Assembly: GCA_002683825.1 (NCBI GenBank)
Contig: NYUD01000090.1
Location: 62,001-126,000, forward strand
Direction: 5' to 3'
Source of the DNA: Planctomycetota bacterium
Lineage (GTDB): Bacteria; Planctomycetota; UBA1135; GCA-002686595
DNA: 64,000 nt
The position numbers were made by a program, and so were the translations under genes. The notes below the pieces were generated by a model, which was not told the DNA's origin, searched no databases, and worked only from the letters and a program-made list of their open reading frames with translations. Positions 1-8,786 of the stretch are shown piece by piece (the first letter of the stretch is position 1; each line of letters opens with the position of its first letter).

Positions 1-1
1 C

Positions 2-2518
2 CAGCGCTCCTACATCGAGCTGGTGAACAGCTACGGTCGCTCGCTCGAGACGGCTCTGGACGAGACCCTGGGGGCGGAAGCTGAAGAACTGCGCGAGAAG
101 ATCGTCGAGGTCCTCCAGGAAGGCCTGGATCTCGCACAGGAACTGATCGGCGACATCGAGAAAGATGCCTCGCAGACACAGAAGCTGTCCCAGGCACGGT
201 TGAAGCTGAGCCGGGCCCAGATGCTCTTCACGCGGGCGAAGGCCTCCGAGGAAGGCACGTTTTTTTTCGGCGTCGCCGAGCGCACGCTGGAAAAGCTGGC
301 TCTGGACTACGGCGAAACCTCCGGTCCGGGACTGAACGCCTTTGTCCTGCTCGGCAAGGTCAAGCGGGCCCAGGGTGAGAGCGAGGTCGGGGCCGATTAC
401 CTGAGCTTCGTCGCTGAAACGGCGATGCCGCTGGATCCGGACGACGAGAACCGCGCCTGGAAAAACCAGGAATTCGAAGTCCGCCAGGGGCGCTTCCGCC
501 TGGTCGAGCTTGCGACGGCGGACCTCGTGGAGAGCCTCGCCGATGCGGGAAAAATGGAGGACGCCTGCCGGTGGGCCATGCACTTCTACAACGGCTGGAG
601 GCGCGAGGGTTTTGACCTCTCCAGCACGGGCTATCTCTCACTGCTCTCGATCGCAGCCATTCTGGTCGACAGCAACGGCGTGATCGGCGGCAACCGGGGC
701 CACCAGCGCTGGTTCGCAAACGCCGAAGAGGCCAAGGCCGAGGGCTTCCCGAATCATTCGGTGCGCAGCGCGCTCGAGCTCGCCCTAGGCGTCGCGCAGG
801 AGATCAACGAGAACAACCGCAAGACCACGCTGCAGATCCGTGCGCAGAAACTGATCTCGGCAATCACATCGCGTCCGGACATTTCGTTTTCACCCGACAT
901 CCTTTTTGAGGCTGCCGAGGGCGAATACAACGCCCGCGACTATCACCGCGCGATCGCGGCCTACAAGACGATCCTGAGCAAGATCGATGAGCAGGACGAG
1001 GCGACCCAGCGCGAGTTCGCGCCCAAGGTGTTCTACCGTATCGGCAGCTCCTTGGCCCGTCTGGACCGGGATCTGGAAGCCGCGATGGCTTTCCGCGAAG
1101 CGGCGACCGCCTGGTCTGGCGATCCCGAGTACCAGCGCAAGGTCGCGGACGGCTACTTCAGCTCGATAGGCGCCGTGCGTCGCGACGCGAACAACGACCC
1201 CATCATCGAGCGGATGTATCTCGAAGCCGAAAGCCTCGTCGAGGAGGCCGCCAAGGAAACCGGCGGCGCCGACGAGGTTCGCTGGCGCAAGGCCGAACGC
1301 TTCTACGCCAAGACCGACTGGACAAGCGCCCGCAAGGTCTTCCGGGAAGTTTCCGCGGCCTCCGACAACCATGAGAAGGCGATCTCCAAGGCGGCCGTTT
1401 GTCTTTACAAGATGAAGGACATCAAGCGCGCAGGGGAGGAGTTCCAGGATTACGTCGATCAGTACGTCAAGCAGGCCGAAAACGTCATTACCGGAGCGAC
1501 CAAGCGCAGCGCGCGCCACCAGGCTCGCGCCCAGGCCACCTACTACCTGGGCGCGATCGCCTTCGCGAAGAACGACTTCGCCGAGGTTCTGAAACGCTAC
1601 AAGGGGTACGAGGAAGAGTTCGCCGACCAGGGCTCCTACGCCTCAAACGCGTTGTACCTTGTGACGCGTTCGCACCTTGGCAACAACGACCTCGAGAGTG
1701 CGAAGGCCGCGCAGGCCATCCTCCAGGAGTCCTTCCCTGCCAGCCGCAGGACCGGCCAGGCCGCCAAGTTCATCGCCGACGCGCTGGCGGCAGAGGTCGA
1801 GCGCCTCGAGAAGGACGGGGATGCGGACGGCGCCATGGGGTTTAGAACCGAACAGGCACACTACACGCAGATCGACAACCAGCTGGCCTCCAGCCCCGCG
1901 TTCGCAAACCTGCGGGCCGAGTCGAAGCTGTGGCTCGAGGTCGAGAACTGGTCCTCCGCCGAGATGATTCTCAGTCGCATCTTCCAGGTCTTCGGAAACA
2001 AGCCTGAGCGCGCGGACGACATGACCAACTTCATCCTGCCCGACCTCGGCTGGGCGTTGCTCGAGCAAAAACGCGTGCCGGAGGCCTTCGAGATCCTCGA
2101 CCCACTGATTCCCAGGGGCGAGACCGACACCCGCAAACCGCGTTCTGATGTGGTTCGCCGCTGGTGCCGTGCCGTCACGGGTTGGGTCGAAGGGAACGGC
2201 CAGCTCATCGCCGAGCAACCGGGAGTCGGAGGCACCGAGAACCTCGAGCTGGCGGCCGACTACCTGCTCAAACTGACCCAGTCACAGAAGAACAAGTCCG
2301 GCGGCTGGGATTGCCCCTGGTACGAACTCAAGTTCGACATGGCCTACGCCTACCTGCAGTGGGGCAAGGAAGACTCGACCCGGACCAAGACCGCCCGTGG
2401 CGTGATTCAGAATCTGTTGAACAACTTCGACGATACCCGGATGGGGCAGATCCGCAAGGCGTGCGGCGACGAGGTGCTCCAGAAGCGTTTCCTCTGGCTG
2501 TGGGAGAAGCTCAAGTGA
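2..2518 (+). CDS. TPR-rich protein, 5'-truncated by the window edge
   Basis: The reading frame is open from the first complete codon at base 2, so the true start probably lies upstream. A GTG at 23 could serve as a start, but what follows is not a signal peptide. About 838 residues are visible. They are helical and charged, with many degenerate tetratricopeptide-like pairs (for example the stretch around residues 300-400 with AARDYHRAIAAYKTIL-type periodicity). No catalytic motif was seen. It lies 62 bp upstream of a second, exported TPR protein and of ExbB/ExbD genes, so it probably belongs to that envelope assembly as a scaffold. Its N-terminus, and hence any export signal, cannot be judged here. 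Confidence 0.75.
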   Translation, partial: QRSYIELVNSYGRSLETALDETLGAEAEELREKIVEVLQEGLDLAQELIGDIEKDASQTQKLSQARLKLSRAQMLFTRAKASEEGTFFFGVAERTLEKLALDYGETSGPGLNAFVLLGKVKRAQGESEVGADYLSFVAETAMPLDPDDENRAWKNQEFEVRQGRFRLVELATADLVESLADAGKMEDACRWAMHFYNGWRREGFDLSSTGYLSLLSIAAILVDSNGVIGGNRGHQRWFANAEEAKAEGFPNHSVRSALELALGVAQEINENNRKTTLQIRAQKLISAITSRPDISFSPDILFEAAEGEYNARDYHRAIAAYKTILSKIDEQDEATQREFAPKVFYRIGSSLARLDRDLEAAMAFREAATAWSGDPEYQRKVADGYFSSIGAVRRDANNDPIIERMYLEAESLVEEAAKETGGADEVRWRKAERFYAKTDWTSARKVFREVSAASDNHEKAISKAAVCLYKMKDIKRAGEEFQDYVDQYVKQAENVITGATKRSARHQARAQATYYLGAIAFAKNDFAEVLKRYKGYEEEFADQGSYASNALYLVTRSHLGNNDLESAKAAQAILQESFPASRRTGQAAKFIADALAAEVERLEKDGDADGAMGFRTEQAHYTQIDNQLASSPAFANLRAESKLWLEVENWSSAEMILSRIFQVFGNKPERADDMTNFILPDLGWALLEQKRVPEAFEILDPLIPRGETDTRKPRSDVVRRWCRAVTGWVEGNGQLIAEQPGVGGTENLELAADYLLKLTQSQKNKSGGWDCPWYELKFDMAYAYLQWGKEDSTRTKTARGVIQNLLNNFDDTRMGQIRKACGDEVLQKRFLWLWEKLK

Positions 2519-2580
2519 GCCCCGGTCCTCGTAAATCGACCGGCAAATCGAAGGTTGTCGGCCTGGGTTGTGGCCCTAGA

Positions 2581-3774
2581 ATGGTCGGCCCTTCCATGCT
2601 CCGCGCCCGCCACAGTTCCAGGACGACCCTCCCTCGAGCCGTCCTCTTCACCGTTGCGCTCTGCCTTGCGGGAACCGGCCCCACGGCTTCGCTCGTCCTG
2701 GCCCAGACCGCCCGTCCCGATCGGGTGAACTGGGTCAATCCGCGTGGGATGATCACCACCGATACCGGAACGATCACGAAGAACAGCCTCGATAAGGTCG
2801 TGATCGATCTCGGGCGCAACGAAAAGTCCATCGACTCGAAGAAAGTCCGGAGCGTCGCCTTCGGCGCCGTGCCCCCGTCTTTCAACGAAGGGGTCGCGTA
2901 CTTCGATCGCCGCAGCTTCGAGAACGCAGCCAAGGCCTTTCAGGTCGCCGCCGGCGATGGGTCGGCCCGCGAGTTCGTCAAAGCCCGCGCGCGGTTGTCC
3001 GCCGCCGAAGCCTACCTGCTGCACGGGGCGACCGACCCCGCTGCTTTTGCGCTCGCAAGGGCCGAGCTCGAGACCTTCATCGAGGATCACAAGGACAACC
3101 GCGAACTGCCGTCGGCCCGCCGCCTCCTGGGTCGCGCCCAGCGCCTGGCCGGCGAAGCCGCCGCCGCAGCCGCGACCTATGACGCGCTCTACAGGGAAGC
3201 CTCGACCGGCACGGAGGGCTACCCCCTGAAGACGTGCTTGTATGGCGGGCTCGGTGCGGCCGAGGCCTACATCGCCGCCGGCAACCCCAACAAGGCGCGC
3301 GATCTCTATCTCGACCTCGAGAGCGCGGCGACCTCGGGACTGGCCGATCTGGACGAGCGCTCTCCGGATCGCCGCGACTTTGTGCTCTTGCTCAACGAAG
3401 CGCGCCTTGGAGAGGGGTTCTGCCTGCTCGCCCGGGCCAGCATCTCGCAGGCCCGGACGTTCTTCAACGGACGCCTGAGCGGCGCGAACGGCAACGCACC
3501 GCTGCGGCACGGAGCGCGCCTGGGTCTCGCCGAAGCGCTCCTCGCGGAAGGCAAGGTGCGCGAGGCTCAGATCGAGTTCGCCCAGGTCTCCGCCATCGAT
3601 CACACGGACCGCGACCGCGTGGCCCGTGCACTTGTGGGTTTGGCTCAATGTTCGCTGAAACTCTCGGATAAGGGCGCCCATGCCTCGGCAAAGCGCTCTC
3701 TGGAGACGGTCCGTGACCGGTACGGCGATACGCCGTCGGTCTTGCGGGCCCAGGAGCTACTCCAAACCCTATGA
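2581..3774 (+). CDS. Exported TPR-like protein of the ExbB/ExbD operon
   Basis: This is a 397-residue protein. The ATG at 2581 is chosen because a basic N-terminus and a hydrophobic core (residues about 20-40, ending near LVLAQTA) then form a plausible signal peptide; ATG 2596 is an alternative. Residues about 45-95 form a small beta-rich segment (GMITTDTGTITKNSLDKVV). The remainder is alpha-helical with TPR-like pairs such as SFENAAKAFQVAAGDGSA. No enzymatic motif is visible. It probably acts in the periplasm as an adaptor beside the ExbB/ExbD complex encoded directly downstream. This assignment rests on fold-like periodicity and context only. Confidence 0.7.
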   Translation: MVGPSMLRARHSSRTTLPRAVLFTVALCLAGTGPTASLVLAQTARPDRVNWVNPRGMITTDTGTITKNSLDKVVIDLGRNEKSIDSKKVRSVAFGAVPPSFNEGVAYFDRRSFENAAKAFQVAAGDGSAREFVKARARLSAAEAYLLHGATDPAAFALARAELETFIEDHKDNRELPSARRLLGRAQRLAGEAAAAAATYDALYREASTGTEGYPLKTCLYGGLGAAEAYIAAGNPNKARDLYLDLESAATSGLADLDERSPDRRDFVLLLNEARLGEGFCLLARASISQARTFFNGRLSGANGNAPLRHGARLGLAEALLAEGKVREAQIEFAQVSAIDHTDRDRVARALVGLAQCSLKLSDKGAHASAKRSLETVRDRYGDTPSVLRAQELLQTL

Positions 3775-3864
3775 CTGCCAATCCCCTGCCCATTGCTCGG
3801 GAGGCGCTTCGCAACCCTGTGGAGCACAATCCCCTTGATTCAGACTGAAGGAGACCGTCCCAGA

Positions 3865-4617
3865 ATGGATTCACAATCGGTCCGTTCCCGGGTAATCGCT
3901 TTTGCGAGGACCGCCTTTCCGCTCGCCCTGGTTTGCATGGTTGCCATGTCGCTGCCGGCCTTTGGCCTCCAGGATGATCCTGCCGCTTCGAAAGAACAGG
4001 ATCTGACCTTTGGAATGCTGATCCGTCAGTCGGGTATTTTCGGATGGGCGATCATCGTCCTCTCGGTCATCGCATTGGCGGTCATGATCGAGAACTTCGT
4101 CTCGCTCAAGCGGGACAAGCTCGCTCCACCCGAACTCATCGACGAGATCCAGGCCCTCTTTGACGAGGAGCAATACCAGGAGGCGATGGAGCTCTGCGAG
4201 AACGAGCCCACCTTCCTGACCCGCATCTGCGGCGCCGGAATCTCGAAGATCGGTCACTCCTTCGAGGTCATCGAGAAATCGATCGAGGAGATGGGTGACG
4301 AGGAGTCCGTCAAGCTGCACCAGAAGGTCGGCTGGCTGTCTCTGATCGCAAACGTGGCCCCCATGATGGGCCTGCTCGGGACGGTGTTCGGCATGGTCCT
4401 CGCGTTCAACAAGATCGCCTCCACCGGTGGAAACGCCAACCCGGCCGAGCTGGCCGACGGCATCTCCCAGGCCCTCCTGACGACGCTCTTCGGACTCTGT
4501 GTCGCCATTCCGGTCACGGCGTGCTTCGCCTACCTGCGGAACAACCTGATCCGTTCCGTGATCGAGGTGGGCGCCATCGTCGAGGACATGTTCGAGCCCT
4601 TCCGCAAGGCGACGTGA
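3865..4617 (+). CDS. ExbB/TolQ/MotA-family proton channel protein
   Basis: This is a 250-residue inner-membrane protein of the MotA/TolQ/ExbB family, which with ExbD/TolR converts proton motive force into work at the outer membrane. The ATG at 3865 follows an AAGGAG about 11 bases upstream. Residues 1-35 look like a signal or extra membrane segment ahead of the canonical core. TM1 is near 58-78 (FGWAIIVLSVIALAVMIENF). The conserved C-terminal pair of helices lies near 158-215, with the family glycine/proline pattern (NVAPMMGLLGTVFGMV). Two ExbD-type partners follow immediately. An extra N-terminal segment is known in some ExbB variants. Cargo is unknown. Confidence 0.9.
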   Translation: MDSQSVRSRVIAFARTAFPLALVCMVAMSLPAFGLQDDPAASKEQDLTFGMLIRQSGIFGWAIIVLSVIALAVMIENFVSLKRDKLAPPELIDEIQALFDEEQYQEAMELCENEPTFLTRICGAGISKIGHSFEVIEKSIEEMGDEESVKLHQKVGWLSLIANVAPMMGLLGTVFGMVLAFNKIASTGGNANPAELADGISQALLTTLFGLCVAIPVTACFAYLRNNLIRSVIEVGAIVEDMFEPFRKAT

Positions 4618-4732
4618 TGCGACTTACGACCTCGAGCTTCCCCGCACGAAGAGCCCCGACCACGGGGGCGGTGGGAAGGCCTGTCCCCGCCGGGTCGAGG
4701 ACGGGTACCCATGACCCAGGGAGACGTTCACC

Positions 4733-5218
4733 ATGCAGATGAACAAGCATGATGCGCAGACCGAGATGGAGATGAACATGACGCCCATGATCGACGTCGT
4801 GTTTCTCCTGATCATCTTCTTCATGATCATCACCGACCTGACCCAGCAGGACCTCGAAGAGCTCCAGCTGCCGAAGGCCCGCTCCGCGGTCGAGGACAAG
4901 CCCGATATAGAGGTCGTGCGTCCGATCATCAACATCCCCCAGTCGGGACGCATGATCTACAAGCGCCGTACGCTCTACGACCCGGAGATCGACGGCGACA
5001 ACATGCAGGGTCTCGAGCGTTTCCTGGTCGACCAGGCCTTTCGCATGCCCAGGAAAGACGAACTTCCTGACAATCCATTGATGATTCGCGCCGACCGCGG
5101 GACGGAGTTCAAGTACATCCAGAGGGTCATGGAGACTTGCGGCCTGGAAGACGTCCGCATCTGGAAGCTCGAACTGGGCGCCGCCCAGGAGGAGAAAGAC
5201 GAGGAGGAGGAGAAGTAA
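4733..5218 (+). CDS. ExbD/TolR-family protein, first copy
   Basis: This is a 161-residue protein. A short cytoplasmic N-terminus leads into one transmembrane helix beginning MNMTPMIDVVFLLIIFFMI. Asp21 is the membrane aspartate that ExbD and TolR use in proton translocation. The periplasmic part follows and ends in a Glu/Lys-rich tail. A GGGAG lies ahead of the ATG. It is three bases from a second ExbD gene, so the stator may be heteromeric. The periplasmic domain contains an insertion-like stretch (residues 60-110) that is longer than in a minimal ExbD of about 140 residues. Confidence 0.9.
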   Translation: MQMNKHDAQTEMEMNMTPMIDVVFLLIIFFMIITDLTQQDLEELQLPKARSAVEDKPDIEVVRPIINIPQSGRMIYKRRTLYDPEIDGDNMQGLERFLVDQAFRMPRKDELPDNPLMIRADRGTEFKYIQRVMETCGLEDVRIWKLELGAAQEEKDEEEEK

Positions 5219-5221
5219 CCC

Positions 5222-5749
5222 ATGTCCGTCCTCTCCGATATCGCCGAGGAAGAATACAAGATGGAAATGACGCCGATGATCGACGTCGTCTTCCTGCTTC
5301 TGATCTTCTTCCTGTGCACGATCAAGTTCAAGGTCCTCGAAGGCAAGCTCTCCGCCTATCTCCCCAAGGACGTCGGCGTCAACCAGTTTGAAGCCGAACC
5401 CAAGGAAAAGATCGAGATCACGATCAAGATCAAGAAAGAGGGACAGCGCGTCTACGCTTCGGGCAAGGAGCGTGGACAACCCTGGAACGGGGAATCCTCC
5501 CGACGCTTCGAGTTCGTCAACCGCGAACAGATCTACAGCATCGGGCCGCGCAAGACGGATGAGGTGGACAAGATCGGCAAGTGGCTGGAGGATCTGTTCA
5601 AGAAAGATCCCGAACGCCCCTCGACGATCGACTGCCGCCCCGGAACGGTGTACGGGGATATGGTTCCCGTCCTCGACGCGGCGGTGGAAGCCGGGTTCAC
5701 CGACATCACCTTCATCGGCGAGTACAAAAAGGCCGCCAAGAAGAAGTAG
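5222..5749 (+). CDS. ExbD/TolR-family protein, second copy
   Basis: This is a 175-residue ExbD/TolR-like protein with the same architecture as its neighbour: a membrane helix starting MEMTPMIDVVFLLLIFFLCT with Asp21 in the proton-relay position, then a periplasmic domain. Its C-terminal region (PSTIDCRPGTVYGDMVPVLDAAVEAGFTDI-like, residues about 135-165) is the typical ExbD swapped-strand fold. The purine-rich end of the preceding gene (GAGGAGGAGGAG) supplies a strong ribosome-binding site. The two ExbD proteins differ clearly outside the helix, which argues for specialised roles rather than a recent duplication. Confidence 0.9.
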   Translation: MSVLSDIAEEEYKMEMTPMIDVVFLLLIFFLCTIKFKVLEGKLSAYLPKDVGVNQFEAEPKEKIEITIKIKKEGQRVYASGKERGQPWNGESSRRFEFVNREQIYSIGPRKTDEVDKIGKWLEDLFKKDPERPSTIDCRPGTVYGDMVPVLDAAVEAGFTDITFIGEYKKAAKKK

Positions 5750-5891
5750 GGGGCCAGGAACCCGGCGTCTCGGTTACCGGCTCGATCCGCCCGGGTATAG
5801 ACGCTCGATGTCGGTCCACGAACGCGTCCGTGGGGAATGCGAGAGGGAACGGGCTGTGTCCTTCGAATCGAAGAGGCAGCTCGGTTTTCTT

Positions 5892-5910
5892 GTCCGCTGA
5901 AGAAGCGGAC
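5892..5910. other. 7-bp perfect hairpin in the secretin leader
   Basis: GTCCGCT pairs exactly with AGCGGAC around the loop GAAGA. There is no downstream T-tract, so it is not a classical intrinsic terminator. It could be a structural element or chance in GC-rich DNA. Confidence 0.3.
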
Positions 5911-6060
5911 GGCATCGAACGCTTTCGCCCCCCGCGCGAGGCTCCGGGTGCGGATTCGCGCGGCCCCTTGGGAGCCCTGGAAACGGCGTTTCTCGACCGC
6001 TTCACAGCCCACTCAATTCCCTACTGCAGATTGCCCGGGAACCGAAAAACTGATACCTTC

Positions 6061-6076
6061 CCCCCGCTTCCGGGGG
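6061..6076. other. GC hairpin with CTTC loop in the secretin leader
   Basis: CCCCCG and CGGGGG form a perfect 6-bp stem about 100 bases before the secretin start codon. The role is unknown; it may be a terminator for the ExbD transcript or part of a leader. Confidence 0.3.
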
Positions 6077-6177
6077 TGGTTATGGACCTTCCAAGACGAT
6101 CGCCGCAAGCTCCCCTGCTTGGCATTCACCCACGTTTGCAAAGTCCCGGGGATGCCACCCAACGCGAACCCCGAGAA

Positions 6178-8778
6178 ATGCAAATGAGGATCGTTGCCAC
6201 CGCGCTCGGCCTGTCTCTCCTCGTCGCCGCCTGCGCTTGGAAGAAAGACCGGATCGACGACTCGCCGTTTCCCGACGCCTCCGAGCCGACGACCGACTCT
6301 CAACAAGAGCAAGCCTCCGAATCAGCCTCGCTGGACGAGCAGCAATCCCAGCTCGATCAGGAAGTTCGCGCCTACACACTCGGCCAGCAAAAGACGAACT
6401 TCCTCATAGGGCAACACCTGGAAAAGGCGCGCGCGTTCAAGAACGAACTGCGGTTCCAGCAAGCGAAAGTCGAGGTCGCGCGCGCACTCGAACTCGCTCC
6501 GGACAACTTGCAAGCCAAGGAACTGGCGGCCGAGATCGGGGCACTTCTCGGTGACCCCGGTGGTCAGGCCCAAACGGTGATCCAATCGCTCGAAGATCTG
6601 TACCTCTTGAAGCGCGAGCAGGCGGAAGCCGACGCGCGCGAGAAAGTCAAGCGCGCTCAACTGATGATCGGCCGCGAGGAATTCGACCAGGCGATCGTGG
6701 AACTCAACCTGGCTCTCGATCAGATCCGCCTCTATCCGTACTCGGGGGACTGGAAAGAACTCGAGACCAGCGTCGAGGAACAGCTCCAGAGCGTTCGGAC
6801 CACGAAGGAAGAGGCCGATCGTCGTAGGGATGCCCTGGCCGAACAAAGCGCCCGGGAGGAACTGCGTGAACGCGAGCGCGCCGACACCGAGCGCCGCGAA
6901 AACGAAATCGATTCGCTGCTCAACCGCGCCATCGATTCGTTCAGGACCAAGCAATACCAGACTGCGATCACCTACGCCGATCGCGTCCTTCGCCTCCAGC
7001 CCCGCAACAGAAAAGCGCTCGACCTGCACGACACGGCCTTCCGCAAGGAACGCCAGCTCGTCAACGACAACCACCTCCAGGACAAGCTCGAGCAGTACGC
7101 GCGGTGGAAAGAGGAGCTGGAAGAGCTACGCATCCCCTACCTCGGCGTGGTCACCCTGCCCGACGAAGACGAGTGGCGTCGCATCACCAAGCTCCGCGCG
7201 AACCGCGCAGGCTTCGGTCTCGGGCGCACCGTTTCCGCCGGAGAACTCGAACTACGCGAACGGATCGCAGACACCCTCATCCCCGGGCTCCAGATCACGG
7301 ATGAGGAGAGCCTGACGACGGTCATCAGGGCCATCCAGACGATCACAGGCCTGCCCATCGTGACCGACCCCCTGGCGGACGAAGCGGCCGTCAATGCCGG
7401 TGTGATCTTCGAGTTCAACTTCACCAACCCCCTGTCGGTCGAGAAATCCCTCAACCTCATCACCGAGGAGGCGGGCGAGGAGGTCACCTGGACCATACGC
7501 CACGAGGCGATCCTGGTCACCACGGTGGAAAAGGCACGCGGCGAGCTGGTCATCGTCAACCACGACGTGCAGGATCTGATCTTCCCGCTGTCGAACTTCA
7601 TCGGCCCCCGCATCGGGAAACTGCGCCTGATCGACCAGCTCGAAGACGACGACGGGGGCAGCCCTTTCGGTTCGCTCGCCGAGCGCACGGTGGTCAACGA
7701 TCCCGACAACCTGGTCGAGCTCGTCACGCAAAACGTCGAGCCAGGCTCCTGGGAAGCCCCGGTCTCCCTGTCTCTCGAGGGGGGCAACATGGTCATCGTT
7801 CACACCCCCGAAGTTCAGGAGAAGGTCCGCGCATTCCTCGAGGAATTGCGCCGCTTCAGTTCCTCGCTGGTCACGATCGAGTCCAAGTTCCTTGCGATCA
7901 GCGAGGGCTTCCTCCAGGAAATAGGTGTCGATTGGCGCGGCCTGGACAACCCGGGCGATCCCTTCACCGACCTGGACGACCTCAACCTGGATCTGGATCC
8001 GACCCGCGGGCTGGACAACTCGGGCGACGGCGCGACGTTGATTCCGCCCTCCTCGGGCGCCTACCTCGACGAAGGTGGTGACGGCGACCTCAAGCTCCGT
8101 ACCGAAAACTTCTTCACGTCCGCCCTCGGTTCGACGCTGACGAATATCGGTGGACTGACCGCACAGTGGCATCTCATCGACGACCTCCAGGCGTCGATAA
8201 TCCTCCGCCTGGTCGAAAAGAGCGAAAACATAGAGCTGATCAACAACCAGATGCTCTCCGTGCACAACACGCAACGCGCGCACGTCACGGTCATCAACCA
8301 GAAGGCCTACGTTCAGGACTTCGATGTCGAGGTAGCCCAGTTTCAGGCCGTCGCCGACCCCGTGGTCAACGTGCTGACCGAGGGCATCGTTCTGGACGTC
8401 CGCCCGACGATTCAGCACAACCGCAGCTACCTGACGCTCGAAATCCAGCCCACGGTGGCCCAGGTCGTATCACTGACGGACTTCTCCACCACGCTGGCGG
8501 GACAAACCGCCGCGGTCACGTTCCAGCTACCTGAGCTTGAGGTCCAAAGCGTCTTCACGACCGCCGTCATACCCGACGGCGGATCGATCCTCCTCGGCGG
8601 CCTGTCGCGCATACGGAACATCGAGCGCCGCGCCGAGGTCCCGTGGCTCGCCAACATCCCGCTCCTGGGCTTCTTCTTCAAGCAAGAGGGCTACAGCGAC
8701 GAGCGAGAGAGCCTGATGATCCTGCTCAAGGCCTGGATCACCCACGTGAAGGAAGAGCTAGCGCGTCTCGAACGCTAA
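6178..8778 (+). CDS. Lipoprotein secretin with TPR/coiled-coil N-terminal region
   Basis: This is an 866-residue outer-membrane channel of the secretin superfamily (GspD/PilQ-like). The start is ATG 6178 or the in-frame ATG 6184. Both give a signal ending in the lipobox LVAAC, with Cys19 from the first ATG. Residues about 70-320 contain TPR-like helices and a highly charged coiled coil. Residues about 370-560 resemble secretin N-domains. Residues about 560-850 are the beta-barrel core, with the typical C-terminal signature (VIPDGGSILLGGLSR, then VPWLANIPLLGFFFKQ). It lies downstream of ExbB/ExbD genes and not among type II secretion or type IV pilus genes. Residues 700-740 are strikingly like part of the HEAT protein at 41716. 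Confidence 0.88.
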   Translation: MQMRIVATALGLSLLVAACAWKKDRIDDSPFPDASEPTTDSQQEQASESASLDEQQSQLDQEVRAYTLGQQKTNFLIGQHLEKARAFKNELRFQQAKVEVARALELAPDNLQAKELAAEIGALLGDPGGQAQTVIQSLEDLYLLKREQAEADAREKVKRAQLMIGREEFDQAIVELNLALDQIRLYPYSGDWKELETSVEEQLQSVRTTKEEADRRRDALAEQSAREELRERERADTERRENEIDSLLNRAIDSFRTKQYQTAITYADRVLRLQPRNRKALDLHDTAFRKERQLVNDNHLQDKLEQYARWKEELEELRIPYLGVVTLPDEDEWRRITKLRANRAGFGLGRTVSAGELELRERIADTLIPGLQITDEESLTTVIRAIQTITGLPIVTDPLADEAAVNAGVIFEFNFTNPLSVEKSLNLITEEAGEEVTWTIRHEAILVTTVEKARGELVIVNHDVQDLIFPLSNFIGPRIGKLRLIDQLEDDDGGSPFGSLAERTVVNDPDNLVELVTQNVEPGSWEAPVSLSLEGGNMVIVHTPEVQEKVRAFLEELRRFSSSLVTIESKFLAISEGFLQEIGVDWRGLDNPGDPFTDLDDLNLDLDPTRGLDNSGDGATLIPPSSGAYLDEGGDGDLKLRTENFFTSALGSTLTNIGGLTAQWHLIDDLQASIILRLVEKSENIELINNQMLSVHNTQRAHVTVINQKAYVQDFDVEVAQFQAVADPVVNVLTEGIVLDVRPTIQHNRSYLTLEIQPTVAQVVSLTDFSTTLAGQTAAVTFQLPELEVQSVFTTAVIPDGGSILLGGLSRIRNIERRAEVPWLANIPLLGFFFKQEGYSDERESLMILLKAWITHVKEELARLER
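8275..8397 (+). other. Secretin segment shared with the HEAT-repeat protein
   Basis: Residues 700-740 of the secretin align without gaps to residues 319-359 of the HEAT protein at 41716. By my count 24 of 41 positions are identical, including VQDFDVE, ADP and NVLTEG. This part belongs to the secretin barrel core. Confidence 0.75.
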
Positions 8779-8786
8779 GAGCTTCC

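Larger units (their letters stand above)
5750..6177 (+). other. 428-bp non-coding leader before the secretin gene
   Basis: No convincing reading frame fills this gap. It holds two perfect short hairpins: GTCCGCT/AGCGGAC at 5892-5910 (7-bp stem, 5-base loop) and CCCCCG/CGGGGG at 6061-6076 (6-bp stem, CTTC loop). Neither is followed by a T-run. A weak promoter-like pair (TTGCCC near 6031, TACCTT near 6054) precedes the second hairpin. The gap suggests that the secretin has its own promoter or a structured 5' leader. This is inference only. Confidence 0.4.
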
